A DNA stretch of 64,000 bases from Siphonodentalium dalli (Eukaryota; Mollusca; Scaphopoda; Gadilida; Siphonodentaliidae). Positions within the stretch are counted from its first letter, which is position 1; each line of letters starts with the position of its first letter. The position numbers were made by a program, and so were the translations under genes. The notes beneath the pieces were generated by a model. That model searched no databases, was not told where the DNA came from, and saw nothing but the letters and a program-made list of their open reading frames with translations. Positions 33,225 to 48,200 of the stretch are shown one piece after another. The stretch spans positions 53,130,443 to 53,194,442 of the forward strand of contig CP136068.1 of assembly GCA_032622095.1 (NCBI GenBank), read 5' to 3'.

Positions 33225-36200
33225 CTAGGAGGAAAAAGGAAAATATCTGCCATTTTGTCATAATTCAGAAAATATCTGCCATTTTGTCATAATTCAGAAA
33301 CTAATGTAGCCACCACCAACCATTGATGTATATAGATAATACCTATGGATGTGGTTGAATACCCGGATTATCTCATGCATGGATACAAGTTCTAAGTTGC
33401 AAACATATTTTGTACTCTTTTCACCCTCTATCCTCCAATTGACTTTAGTTCTATTAATTATGCCCTTTACCCTTTGGCTTCTGATTGACTCAAGTTCAGT
33501 ATGTAAATCATCTATTTCTTTTTCTACTGTAAGGTCACCATTGTCATTCTTAAAATTTTATTCTGTTATTTTTTTTCTCTATTTCCACTTCTCTTTTGTT
33601 CCTGGATTTGTTTAGTTTTGAAGAATAAGCTATTGCTTCTCCTCTTATCATTATTTTATTGTCTCCCAGAAAAGTTGGTCTTTAATTGTTAGTGAAGGTT
33701 TTTCAGGGGATGGCCCTGATTGTTCATTATCATTCGATGAGTATTGCTGAAGAGCGTCTCTAATTACCCTTTTAACAATATTGGCATATTCCTGTTATCT
33801 TAAAAGACTATCATTAAATTTCCAGAAACCTCTTCCTCTAGGATGATCAACAAATTGTAGGCTCAATGAGATTGGGTTATGATCTGACCCGTATCTTGTC
33901 CCTATATCAACATTTGAGATAAATGGCTGGATGTCAGTGACATTACGCTTAAGTGTAATGGAGTTGTGAGTGAGGCAATTACGCTTAAGCGTAATGTCAT
34001 TATCCTTAAGCGTAATACCATTACGCTTAAGCGTAATTAGCTGTTAAATGTGAATTTGGCATCCATAGCTCTGTGCTATGATATTCTTGTTCTGTGTGCT
34101 ACTATTTTGGTCTACGCTATGCCTAGATATACCCTGATTACGCTATGCCTAGATCTACCCTGATTTCACAGAAAAAATCTTCCCATGGAACTACCATTTA
34201 TTACGATACACAGATACATGTATTACGATTTAATTTGTTGTTGAATCAGGACTTTTCACTTCCGATTGTGTCAAAGCGTGCTAGAACAACTACCCGATAA
34301 CATTTCAATCAACCCGGAATCAGTCAATTGTTTTTATTACAAGCTTGTTATATCGATGTCAACATTTCGCTGTCATATTGATGAAACAAGTGCGAGAACG
34401 TTCGATCTTAATCAGCGAAAAACATTAACAATACCATCATAATTTCTACACTATTCATAGCCTTACTCGGGATTCCAGAAATAAATGTGAGTATCATCAT
34501 AAATAATAATAATTTATTTTATATAACTGTAAAATTACAGTTGTGCTCTAAAACGGTTTACAAAGTTAAACTGGCACAACACGTGCGATAAAATATGTCA
34601 CCCAGGTAATCTAACATAAATACATAAATTATAAGACCATCAGCATATAAGTGTTAAAGATGCATTATCCTATTTAACGCTCCTAAATTACTATTTCTTT
34701 GACTTCGGGGATAAAATATATTTGATTCGAGTCGAGGAACCCACCCATCAAAGCTCAGAGTGATCAGATATCGATTTTTGAAGTTTGTTATTTCTCGAGA
34801 TGTGCAATTATTTGTGGCCCAGAAAAAGGTCGTCAAACGGACGGTCTCGGACAAAATTGCGGATGAAGATGGATACCTCGAATATCAAGTGGTATTACGG
34901 CCAAATTTCGTGAATCGTGATACTCAAGTGATAATACGGCCATATTTCGTTGAACAAAATGTTGATAAATAACACTTTTTGCGAAATTTGATACCATAGT
35001 TGACATTGGTTAGCATTATCCTGTTGCAATTAATCGATTCTGATAACTAAAGCGTATTTTGAAGAAATGTTGTTGTTGTTGTTGTTGTTGTGTCTTGATG
35101 ACTATGGGGACCGTCTGATCGGATTGAGTATCTTTAACAGTTTAAAAATATAATTATGTTTAAACAAGTTAGCACACGTTCATTGCGTTGTCTAATCATG
35201 TTACTGAACAAGTTAGCAACATAACTGGAGGTGGTGGTACTATACTGCCATAAAACATGACATCAGTTATCTCTCTCGTTCTATCAGATATACAATTATT
35301 GTTTTTTCATAAACCGCTGTTACCAGAAAGCATTTTAAACCGGGAATGGTTGGTATAGTAGCAGTTAACATTAACCGAATACATCGACATTTGTCGAGTT
35401 GAATTCGATACCATTCTGTATATTTCGTCAAAGCATTAGGGTAGAAATAGGCTGCAGAAAGAGCCCGGGGTTCTACCTTTGAAACATATTTTTTTAACAA
35501 ATGTATCTGAATTTAGCTACACGATTGAGTATTTCCTAGTCGATTTTTTTCGGATTCCTATAATCAATTCTTCCTGCAATCACCTTGGGTTGAAATTAAT
35601 ATTCACCCTTTCGCCAATTTCCATAAATTGATTCGATTTTGGAATTGAAAACAAATTCAATGCGAATTATCGCATGTGTATGGGACCAGACTGGCTGGAA
35701 ATATACAACCCTTCTATATATACGAATACCTCACACACACAGGGCCATTCATACACTGCAGACTTTCATATACACATCAGTCATGCCAATTCAGTCACTC
35801 GTATGACCACATGCGTGGTCATACAGTCACTCCTTGTTTACCAATTCACCTCACCATTGACCATACGGTCACTCCTTGTACACATATTGGCCACACCATG
35901 GTCATATAGCCACAGAAGATATACATGTGAGGGATAGAGTATCTAACGACTGTTGTTGTGATGTATGCTGTATTAACGTATGTACAGATCTGACTACAAT
36001 CAAGTTGGCTGCGCTAACGCGCTGTAGTGAGTACACTTAATTGGTATATGCTTATAAGTGTTCACGGTAGAGTCACAGTCTTGTAAGCTAGGCCACACCT
36101 AAGCTAATCCACGACATCCTCCCGGCGGCAGCGACAAGAATAACGTATTAATTTACATTTAATTGTCCAAGTTAATTCCTGAATATTTCGAAAACTTCTC

Positions 36201-39200
36201 TACATCACCCAAACGTTCAGCCTGAGCACTAGCTTTTGCTGATGTGGTGTTGTTACGCGACACATTCTCATCCGGATTTGGAAATTCACTTTCAGGAATT
36301 AGATGGAACTGTTCAAGTGAAACTAAATACTGTATGTCAACTGGCCAGTTCCTACGTTCGCACAACCATTTTGGGGCCAGTCCACCGCGAACCGTGATCG
36401 GTTAATTGTCGGAATTTACAACCACGAGTGAAAAGGTCAGCTGGATTCATATCAGATGAGCAATGTCTCCAGTCACACTCACGTGCCAACAATTTTATCT
36501 CGGATATTCGATTTGGATTGATATGTTGAACGAACACTGCACTAGACGCAATATGTAATTCAGATTTTATAGTCAGCCATTTCGCTGGCAGTCCAGGAGT
36601 TACATTTTGATCACATTCCAAAGCTTCAGACCATATTCGCTGCATAAATATCTTAGCACTTGCAGTTATTGGTCCAATGAAACCAAGTGGATCGAAATTG
36701 CTTGAGATGTCTGGAAGAATGTCCCTCTTGGTGAAATTTTCACAATGACTGTCATTAAGGAATTTAGTTGGCAGTGCCAGAGTATTGTATGTAATGTCCC
36801 ATTTCAACCCGAGGACTGATACCGTTTCATCCACGTTCAAAACGTTGTCTCTGTTTGCGTCACTACCTGTTTCATTTAATTTAACATCATATATAGGAAC
36901 CCTTTCAATGAACCCACGATTTAGGTGGTCCTTCAAAAGGGCGTCGTAACTGAGACGTAGTCCCGGTGTCTGTCTCAGACGTTGTACTGTAGACCTCGTT
37001 TTATGCGTAGCAATATCGAAATTTGTCGGCAGGGATTCACGGTCGTCCGAACATGGCAGTGGCGCTATGTAACAATTGTTAACACATTCCATGGAGTCAC
37101 AGTAAGGGACAAGAAAATCGTTTGAACTTTCCGCTGGAGAATCAACACCAATCGACTCAAGTTTCCAGAATTGTTCAATGTCACAGTCTGTTGAACAATG
37201 GTCTGTCAGTACACTCAACATCATGGAGTCCGAATTCGACGAAGACGTAATCGGGCCTGCGAGAAGGTATCCTAATTTTGAGTTAACTGCTATCGGTCCT
37301 GACATTCCACGAATCTAAGTCCCATCAACTAAATTGTAGTATTGGTCAGCACCAATTAATATGTCAATTGTGAAAGAATCTGAGAATATCACTGGATGTG
37401 CCAATGTGAGACCACGGAGATGCTCATACTGCGATAAATTGCGATATGTCCTGATGTTCAATGGTATGGAAATTTGAGGAACTACGAGGAGAAGGAGTTC
37501 AATATTATCTGTGCCACATAATAACCTCACACTAACGACATCGAGATATCTTGTTTGAGGCATTTTATCTCCAAATGCTGACAAATTTATTTGACGTTTC
37601 CTTATAGGGTTAAGCTGAAGTCTCTTTGCACAAGTTTCAGTAATAAAAGAACACTGGGAACCATCGTCAAATAGGAAGTTTGTGCTTAAGCAACAGGTCG
37701 GTGAAGAAACGTCAGCTACCGCGGTTTTGAGTAAACGCAGATGGCGAAGAAACGGTACTGAGTGCAATTTTATCTGCATCAACATGAAACTGGTGAAATT
37801 GATCGTGGTCACGTGATGACGACGAGGCGAACATTTGATGGGAAGGCTGCTGTTGGTTGAACGCGTTCGTTGCCTCGATTTTGGACGGATCACACAGGCT
37901 TGAATGATGCTTACGTTTACATATTCGACACCGGAAGTTAGATGCACAAACCAAAACACGATGAGAGTTTGAAAGGCAATTATAACACAAGTTCTGTTGT
38001 CTGACGATTGTCAATCTGTCCTGAATATTACTCACAGTAACACAAGATGATGACTGGTGTGATTGAGATTTGCAGTAAACACAATGCGGTTTAGTCATAG
38101 GCGGAATATTGAATTTGTGGCGATCGGTATGTACTGTATTATTTGCATTTGCCATCATAGTGGAAACAGATGGATCATAATTAGTTTCTTCACAACCAAC
38201 TTCAAGAATTTCGATTTCTTTGCGGAGGAACTCACGAATTTCACTGAGTCTGAATTGTCTATTTCCATGATGACGAATGATAGAACTACGAATGGCAGGA
38301 GGCAATTTTTGCATGATAGTTGTAGTTAACATGTCACTATATGAAACAGTTTGTTCTGTCATTGCATCCAGGGATCGTACATGTGACTCGAGTTTGTCTC
38401 TGAACAGGGTTAAGCTGCGCAAATCGTAGTGAGGATGAGGAAGCGCCGATAATGCCTGGAGGTGAGCACTGACAATTTTGTGAGATTGTCCAAAACGTTG
38501 CTTTAAAAGTTCAATAGCTTGAATATAATTATCATTGGATAGAGGTAAGCCCATAATGCATGACGATGCTTGTTCCCGGAGCAATGAACGTAGATGTTGG
38601 AATTTCTGAATCTTAGGTAATACTTTGTCCGAAACGCTATGGATAGCTGCTTCAAACGAGTCCCAGAATGTTTGCCACTCCATGATGTCACCCGAAAATA
38701 TTGGTAAAATCAATTTCGGAAGAGTTGTATTCTTTGTAAACACTTTGTGTGAGTCTGAATCAGAATTAATTGTTGTGGATTTAAGCTTATCTGGTACTGT
38801 TTTGTGGTCAGAAATCATCATTTTTGCAGACAGTAATGTTTTTTCAACTTTACACATGTAGTGTTCGGTCTCATCGGCCTCCGTCGCAAAATGTTTATCA
38901 TCCTCGATGAGGTTTAATATGGCGTCATTTAACTTCGTTAAATTGTCTATTCGTAAGGCTACTTGCGTGCTGACGATCTCCAACTCCCGATAGTCTGGCT
39001 GTTTCTGTTCCATAATTTGTTCCATTTCGTTCGAATATCTCGTAGCATGACCTCGCAATGCTGTCCGTTTCCGCATCAGAGCAACCAGTTCTTTATTCAT
39101 TTTCAAGATGGTTCGAGGGACCAATGTGAGGGATAGAGTATCTAACGACTGTTGTTGTGATGTATGCTGTATTAACGTATGTACAGATCTGACTACAATC

Positions 39201-42200
39201 AAGTTGGCTGCGCTAACGCGCTGTAGTGAGTACACTTAATTGGTATATGCTTATAAGTGTTCACGGTAGAGTCACAGTCTTGTAAGCTAGGCCACACCTA
39301 AGCTAATCCACGACAATACATATACACCACACCCATGCATATAGTCACTCCAGGTTAACATAGACACCTCACCAATGACCATGTGGCCCTTCTAGAAATG
39401 CCACCTGACCATTAGCTATACGGTCACTCCCTTATACATATTGGCCACATCCATCACCATATAGCCACTAAAAATGTACATATACACCCCACTCGTGATA
39501 TATACACCTCGCCAATGGCTAAACAGTCCTTCAATATATGCAAATGCCATGCACATGGTCATTCATTTACTCCAGACCTGCATATACACCTCACCCATGA
39601 CAATTCAGCAGCATTTATTATCATAGTCACTCTTTGTATACCTATTCAGTCCACCATTGGCCATACGGTCACTCCGTGTATACATATACGCCGCACCCGT
39701 GGCAATAAATCCACTCAATATATACACCCCGCCCATAACCACAGAGTCACCCCATGCATACATATACACCTTACTAATGGCCATGCAGGTCTTTCAGATA
39801 TACCAATACTCTGCACACATGGCCATTCATACACTCCAGACTTGCATGCATGCCTCACCCATGACAATTCAGTCACTTGGTGTATACACCACATTCATGA
39901 GCATACAGTCGCTTCTTGTATAACTATTCACTTCACTGTGTGGCATGCGGTCCCTCTCTGTACCTATCCGCCCACCCGTGACATATAACACTCGATATAT
40001 ACATATAGATCTCACCCATGACAACAGAGTCACTCTAGGTATACATATACATCTCACCAATGGATATACCCGGTACGATACCCCGCACCCACGCTCATTC
40101 GCACACACCATGCTTGCATATATATCTCAACCATGACAATTCAGACATTCGATGTATGCTCATAACCCCATCCGTGATTATACAGCTACTCACTGTATAG
40201 CTATGCACCCACCAATGACAATACAGCCACAGCAGCGATGCATATACATCATATATATAAGAACTGACTTGCATATCGATTGGGGACATTGGATATTGAC
40301 CGGCAGAGTAATTCAATAAAATTTGTAATTAAACGAAATTTGTTTAAAGGGGGACTGTACCCTAAATCTGGCCAATATTGGACCATATCCTGTTATATTC
40401 AACAGAATATATACAGAAAATGAATGAATTTGAGCCATGGATTAGTGCAAAATACACTCAGGCGCTCTATGAACGATGTAAAACACATTGTAATTATAAT
40501 GAAAATGAATTTTTGACTGGAGTGAGCTACCATATGGCCACCCTCCCCTGTGCTGATTTTTGCCGACTATGTTTTTCCGATAGAGAGATGTATTTTAAAC
40601 ATTTTTCTACTTGTTTGCCACTCGGGCGTGGCGGCTTTTTCATTTTATAGCGATTTTGAACAAACTACTGCGATTTTTTGCGATAAAATCCTTATTGGGG
40701 GTAGGGGAAATATTTATCTCAAAATTAATACTAAAACTCTATGTATCTTTTCAAACTCAGTTCTATTCGAACTGCATATAATAAGTGTCTACGTTGATAG
40801 CGTTACATGGGCACCTGACTCGATATTTTTCTTAAAGTGACATTGATTATATTATTTGTTATTTATTTTTAAGATATATCTTTAAAAGTACAGTGTGTGA
40901 ACTTACGCATGCATAACGTAATTAAACTATGGACAATACCGATGTTTTCATGATTTTCCTAGAGAACATAGGCCAGGGAAGTTTTCTATAACATTCCACG
41001 AGCGCATGGATGTATATAGGTAGTCAATGGTCACATGTTTCGAGGCCATTGATTATCTGACCTTGCAAATTTTAATTCGCAATCACTCAGGGAGTTTATG
41101 AGGTATTAAGTCGTGCGATATGTCGTTCTATTGATAATTGAGTACTCCTTATTTACATGTATGAATAAATTTCATTTTATTCAAAATGGCCGCCAAAATG
41201 GCCACCGGAAGTGAAAAATATGACGTTTTTTCACTAATATCTTCTATATCAGTTTCTACTGTTTGAAACTGGTTGATGATTGTGAACTTATTATTTTATT
41301 TTTATGTTAAGTTATCATTGGGGTAATGAAAAAAGCTATTGTTGGGTTCCTAGCCCCTTCATATCCTTCAAAAATTTGATTTTACAGAATGCGGTATAAA
41401 ATTTCACCAAAAAATCATAATTGGGTTTCTGGACATATTTCAACAAGGAATGAGCAGAACTGCGGAATGTAAGTGATGCATACCATTACCCATCTATATT
41501 CCAACTTATAGGAACAAAAGTTGTTACTTTGGCTCAAAATGGCCACAAAAATGGCCGGCAAAATATGGAAAATGGTAGATATTGCCCCAGTACTGTGCCC
41601 TGCAATCGCTTACAAGTTGTGGTTGATGAATACAATTGGATATTCTGCCTTTTATATATTGAAAACTAAGACGGTTGATGCACATTGGTTAATTGTTACT
41701 ATTGTAACAAAGCCATTACTGGGGAATATTGGATTTTACTCTCACAAACTTGACATAATATCGGCAAAAAATCTCTTCTCAGGTTTGAACCATTTTTTCA
41801 AGTAAAATGTAACTATCTCAGTTTCGAAAGGTGTTTATTGTTTTGATCTATCTTAAATGTGTCACACTAAGGTGTTTAATGACCAAATTACTCAATATGG
41901 CTTCCAAAATGGCAAATAAATTGGGTAAAATATTTATTTTCACATATATCCGGAACATAATGCTCTGATGTTCTGAAAAGGTAGCAAAGTGTGACTCTCT
42001 TGGTTATTAGACATGTTAGTTAATCGACTGACAACAAATTTTATATTCTGGTTGTCACAGTGCATTATGGGTCATGAACATTTAATTTTAAAGTATATGC
42101 TCTGTAGTATTGTGCCGAAAATGTCCTTTGGGATTCTGGCCATGTTTTTGAAAAGAAATTGGCAGAACTTTGAAACGGAAATGAGAGGGACCATAATATG

Positions 42201-45200
42201 TAGCTACTCTAGCTCATTAGCATAAAATTTATCAACTGTTGTCAGGAAAGTCGTTTAGCATTTCCTCCATTGTGTATAAACGCCACAGAGAAGGGGGATT
42301 CTCCGACGTGACGTGACCTCTCTAACATATCATTGAGTTATTGTGGAAAGCGATAGCCACCCAAGATACACATGTACAACCCACTAGTAACATAGAGTCA
42401 CTCCATATAAAAATAAACACCACACAGCTGACAATATAGTCGCTCGCTCTTCACACATACACCTCACCCATCACCGCTCAGCAATACATGCACATCACAC
42501 ATGAACATACACATATCAGTAACAATACAGGTACAGCAGGTATACGTCCTATGTATATATATTCACTACATTCATGAGCATACAGTCAATCATTGTATAC
42601 CTATTGACCTCACCATTGGTCATACAGTCACTCCATGTGTACCTATTCCCCACACCCATGGCCAAATAGCCACTCAATATATGCATATACACCCCACCCA
42701 TGACTATAGAGTCACCCAAGTACCATATAGTCACTGTATATTCACCACATCCATGACCATAGTCAACCATTGCATACATATTGACCTCACCATTGGCCAT
42801 AGTCACTCCATGTGTACCTATTTCCCCACACCCATGGCCAAATAGCCACCCAATATATGCATATACACTCCACCCATGACCAAAGAGTCACTCCGGGTAT
42901 ACATATGCACCTCACCAATGGTCATATAATCACTCGCTTTATACACGTACCCCTCACCCATGACAATACCACACGTGTGTATACCCATACACCCCACACA
43001 GCCATGAGTGAACATACATGTACAGGTATACCAGGTAACTCCATGTAAACATATTCACCACATTCATGATCACACAGTCCCTATTGGTACGCCTATATAC
43101 CTCGCCATTGGCCATACGGCCACTCTCTGAAATCTACTCGCCACGCCCATTGCGATAAACATATACACCACACTCATGGCTATAGAGTCACTCCAGGTAT
43201 ACATATGCACATCACCAATGTCATATAGCCACACGAGCTATACACATATCCCTCGCCCATGACTATACTCACTTGTGTATACCCGTACACAACACAGGAG
43301 CATACAGGTATGAGTAGCCATACATGAACACTAGGTATACTCCTACAGCTGACCATCACCATATATTCACTCGATATATACATATACACCCACACGTGAC
43401 CATAGAGTCACTCCAGGTGTACATATACACATCACCAATGACCATACGGTCCTTCCAGATGTACCAATACTTACATGTACCACACACGGCCAATCGTACA
43501 TCCCACACTTGTATATACTCCCACACGTGACAATTCAGCCACTCGCTGTACAACCAGACAGCATACAGCTACTCCCTGTATACCTATACACCCACCAATG
43601 ACAATGTGCATCCACGACATATATAAATATACATCCCATCCATTACAAGGGCACTCCCTATATACCCACATGCTCGTCGACGACCACCCAGCTATACCCC
43701 GTACTGTCATTCCATGTACACGTATACACATTATACATAGCCATTCAACTACTCCCTATGTATCCATATACCCCACCCATGATCGCACAGACAACACATG
43801 TATACATGTGCAAACACCTGTGACAATACAGCCACCCAAGGTACACATGTACATCCCACCATGACCATACAGTCACTCCATATATACATAAACGACACAG
43901 AGATGACCATGCAGCTACTCTCCTTATATCCACACACCATATCATTGTCCATACATCCACATATTACAATACAACCATACAGTCACTCCCTGTAAACATA
44001 TTCATCTCACACATGACCATACAGCCACTACGTGTATGCCTATACATCTCACAATGGACACCCCACTCATGATGCTTGACCACCTTGACCTCATACATGG
44101 CCATACAGCCACTACTTGTATGCCTATACATCTCACAACGGACACACCACTCATGATGCTTGACCTCCTTCTTGTATCAAGTTCATATATTTTTTTATAC
44201 TAATGAGCCAAAATAGCCACATATTATGGTTCATCTCAGTTCCTTTTCAAAGTTCTGCCCATTTCCTTTAAAAACTTTGGCCAGAATCCCAAAAGTGTTT
44301 TTCGGCAAATTTCCATACTGCATCTTTAAAACTAATTTGTCATGCCCCGTAAGGAAATGGGACAGCCAGATATAATATTTAGTTGTCAGTTGATTACCTA
44401 ACATGGATAATAACCAAGTGAGTCACAAATTCCAAATTAGCAGAGAATAATAATCCGAATATATGTGAAAAATTTACATTTTACACAAGTTGGTTGCCAT
44501 TTTGGAAGCCATCTTGAGCAAATTGGTCTTTGAACACCTCAGTGTGACAGAATTAAAATAGATCAAAACAATAAACACCTTTCATAACAAAGTTAGTTTC
44601 AGTTTATTTTCAAAAACATGGTCCGTACCTAAAAAGTTAATTTTTGCCGATATTTATGTCAAGTTTGTGAGAGTAAAATCCAATATTTCTGGTAAATTCA
44701 GTGGTTACAATACTAAACATCAACAAAGGTGAATCAGACATGTTAGTTTTCATCGGATAAAAGGCAGAATAGCCCATTTTATTCATCAACCACAACTTGT
44801 AAGCGATTACAGGGCATACTGGGGCAATATTTACAATTTTCCATATTTTGGAGGCCATTTGGCGGCCGTTTTGAGCCATTAGGTAACTAATTAAGTAATT
44901 AAGTAAAAATTTTGGTTTCAATGACTTGTAATATTCACTGGTAATGGTATGCCTCACTTACATAACACAGTTCTGCTCATTCCTTTTTGAAATGTGACTA
45001 GAATCCCAATTGTGATTTTTTTGTGAAAATTTTATACCACATTCTGTAAGATCAAATTTTTTCAAGAATCGGAAGGGGCTAGGACCCAAAGAATTTCATA
45101 TTTCATTGTCCCAGTGATCAGTTAATATAAAATATACAAAATAAAGTAACATTTCACGAACATTTCCAAACAGCAGAAACTGATATAGAAGATATTAGTG

Positions 45201-48200
45201 AAAAAGTGTCATATTTTCCACTTCCGGTGGCCATTTTGGCGGCCATATTTTATATGGGAAATTATACATACCTATTAATATGGAGTACTCAATTATCAAT
45301 AGAATGACATATCGCACGACGTGATACCTCATAAACTTCCTGAGTAATTGCGAATTGAAATTTACCTGGTCAGATATTCAATGTTGGTGGCCCTCTTGGA
45401 TTCAAAGACCGATAACTCTATAAAGCCCCCATAGCCAGATGGCAAAGAACCGGAAAATTGAAGGACTGAGATAGTTCTACAAAGATATCATAACCACCAT
45501 AAATCCGCAATGGTGGGAGGGGGGTCTACGTGCAGCTCAAACTCTATAACTTCATTTTAATTATAATTACCATGTTGTTTGCATCGTTCATAGAGCACAT
45601 GCGTGTATTTTGCAATAATCCATGGCTCAAATTCATTCATTTGTTGCATATATTCTGTTGAGTATAAAAGGAGACAGTCCCATAAATGACCGGATTTAGT
45701 GTACAATTCACCTTTAATTACTCTGCCGGTAAAAACCAATTATGACCCCAATCGATATGTAAGTCATTTCTTATAATCATATACAAGTACATTTTACTAA
45801 AACATTAATAATGTGAACAACTTTTCAAAACTACCACAACCATTGTAAGTAACAGATATTGTTCAAATTCCAACACTCTCCCAATAACAACACGCAGCTG
45901 GAAGTGACTCAGATGGTTCGTCGCTTTTTGTGAAGTGGAGACCACGCACAGAGCGCGTGCACACGGTCGGCTTTCAGTGACGTAGTGCTCGACGCTTTTT
46001 ATGAAGTGGCCCACTTCAGTTATTGACTGATGAACGTCGGAATCATTTGCGTAACCGTATCGCGATTTGTACTGATTCTTAAGAAAGCTAATTGTGTGAA
46101 TGCAGAGGGTGTGTGTTATTATACACAAATGACCAAACGGCCGCGTCCTATATACCCAAACGCACATCCAGCTATATGCCCGGTATGCATATACACTTCA
46201 ACAATCATGATCCGTACAATCATCCAATGTACATTACCCATAAGCAAACAACCACTCCCTATGTATCCATGATGCACGCCACCCATGACCACACAGCCAG
46301 CACATGTATACATGTACATCCCACACATGGCCATACAGTCACTACATATACACATAAACAACACACATATAACCATGTAGCTACTCTCGTTATACCCATA
46401 CATAACTTCAATGACCGTGCAGCCACTCACTGCATATATATTTACCTCAAACATTACTTTACAGCCACTCCTTGTATACCTATGCAGTTCACCGTGGACA
46501 ACCACCATGGCCATAGAGTCACATCATCCACGTGCATACAATAACTACATGTATACCTAGTCATCTCACATATGACCACACAGTCACTTCCTAGTTGCTG
46601 TATTACATACACCATGTATAAATTAAATTGATCAATGTTGATGCTAATGGGCGAGAGTAGCCACATAAGATGGTCCCCCTCAGTTCAGTTCGAAGTTCGA
46701 CCCATTTCCGTTCATAAAATGGCCAGAATTCCAAAATTGGCAAAATCACATACTGCATCCTTTAAATTGAATTTGTCATGACACAGAATGTACTGGGACA
46801 ACCAGAATACAACATTTAGTTGTCAGTTAATAACCAAGCTTGTCAACCATGACCATACAGCCACTCATTGTACACATATGACCATATAGCCACTTTTTTT
46901 GCAACAGCAGAGAATAATATATGTGAATTTTTTTTTTTTACCAAATTTGGTTGCCATTTTGTGAGCAATCTTGAGTAATTTTGTCTAAAAACACATGTGT
47001 GACACATTTAGAATTTTGATGTAAAGTTTGTGATAGAAAAATCCAATATTTCCGGTAATTTCAGTGGTTACCATAGTAACATTTAACCAATGTGCATCAG
47101 AAATATTCAATGTACATGTGACAGAATAGCGAATTTCGTTCAGCAAACACAACTTGTGAGTAATTACATGGCACGCTGGGGCAATAATTACCATTTCCCA
47201 TATTTTTGGCCGCCATTTTGGTAGCCATTTTTAGCCAAAGTGTCAATTTTGGTTCTATTGAGTTGAAATATAAGTAATGGCATATCTCACTTACAATGCA
47301 CAGTTCTGTTCATTTCTTGTTGAAACATGACTAGAATAACAATGGTGTTTTTTTGGTGAAATTGTATACCATGTTTTGCAAGATCGAATTTTTGAGGGAT
47401 CGGAATGGTCTGGGATCCCATGAATGGCATGTTCCATTGCTCCGATAATGAGCTAACATGAACAACAGAGAATAAAGTTCCAATTCTCAACCAATTCCAA
47501 ACTGCAGAAACTGATCTAGAAGATATTAGTGAAAAAACATCAAATTGTCAACTTCCGGTTGCCATTTTGCCAGCCATCTTGGATGGGGAGTTCCAATTTT
47601 GCCCTACAAAGATGTCTTAATTTTACAAAAATATGAAAAAAATTGTGTTCATATGACAAAATGTTCTCCCTATAATTTGCATCAAACTGACTAAGTGACC
47701 CATCTGAAAAACGGCTGCCATGTTGGATGCCATCTTGTCTGGTGTCTAATAAGCTACTGAATTGAACTGGCCTTTTTATATTCTATAAACAATAAGCTTT
47801 GAGAAAAACATAAATAGAATTTGTCCATCGGTTTGGTAGTGGCAAACCTATCTGGCTGATTGACTATTAGGGTGGTCCCAGCTCGAGATTTCACATGTTT
47901 TGCGACTTCTGTGAGTCGATATCGCAATAAACTGTGAATTAATTTCCGGGGATAAATATTATAATTGAAATCGACGCAAAGCAAATTCGCTCACAAAACC
48001 CATCAATCAAAAACATGTATACATTTTAAATACGTACAATAAAATAGACACATTTTAAGAAAGTATATAAATATAAGAACAAGAGATTTTTTAAATTTTT
48101 GGAATATGATCTTTGTACAGAGTTATGACTATTATTATTTCTGCTCACAGAACAACGCACATGCGTGTACTGTAACGCGCACGGGGTTTCAAATACGGAC

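Larger units (their letters stand above)
35926..39315 (-). mobile_element. BEL/Pao LTR retrotransposon, internally deleted
   Basis: Two identical 191-bp LTRs, a 5-bp ATACA target-site duplication, a primer-binding site next to the 5' LTR and a GGGAGGA polypurine tract next to the 3' LTR define a complete insertion of 3390 bp. Complete BEL elements are usually about 6-7 kb. Gag and most of the protease are present. The RT catalytic core, the central RNase H and the whole integrase are missing, and at least two frameshifts and one in-frame stop occur. It lies in intron 2 of the lectin gene, in the gene's own orientation. Confidence 0.92.

Noticed and set aside
39515-39988. Long open frames in the 39.3-46.6 kb minisatellites (Thr/His/Ile-rich)
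   Set aside because: They follow from stop-poor repeat units; overlapping frames on both strands are equally open and no domain or start context supports a gene.
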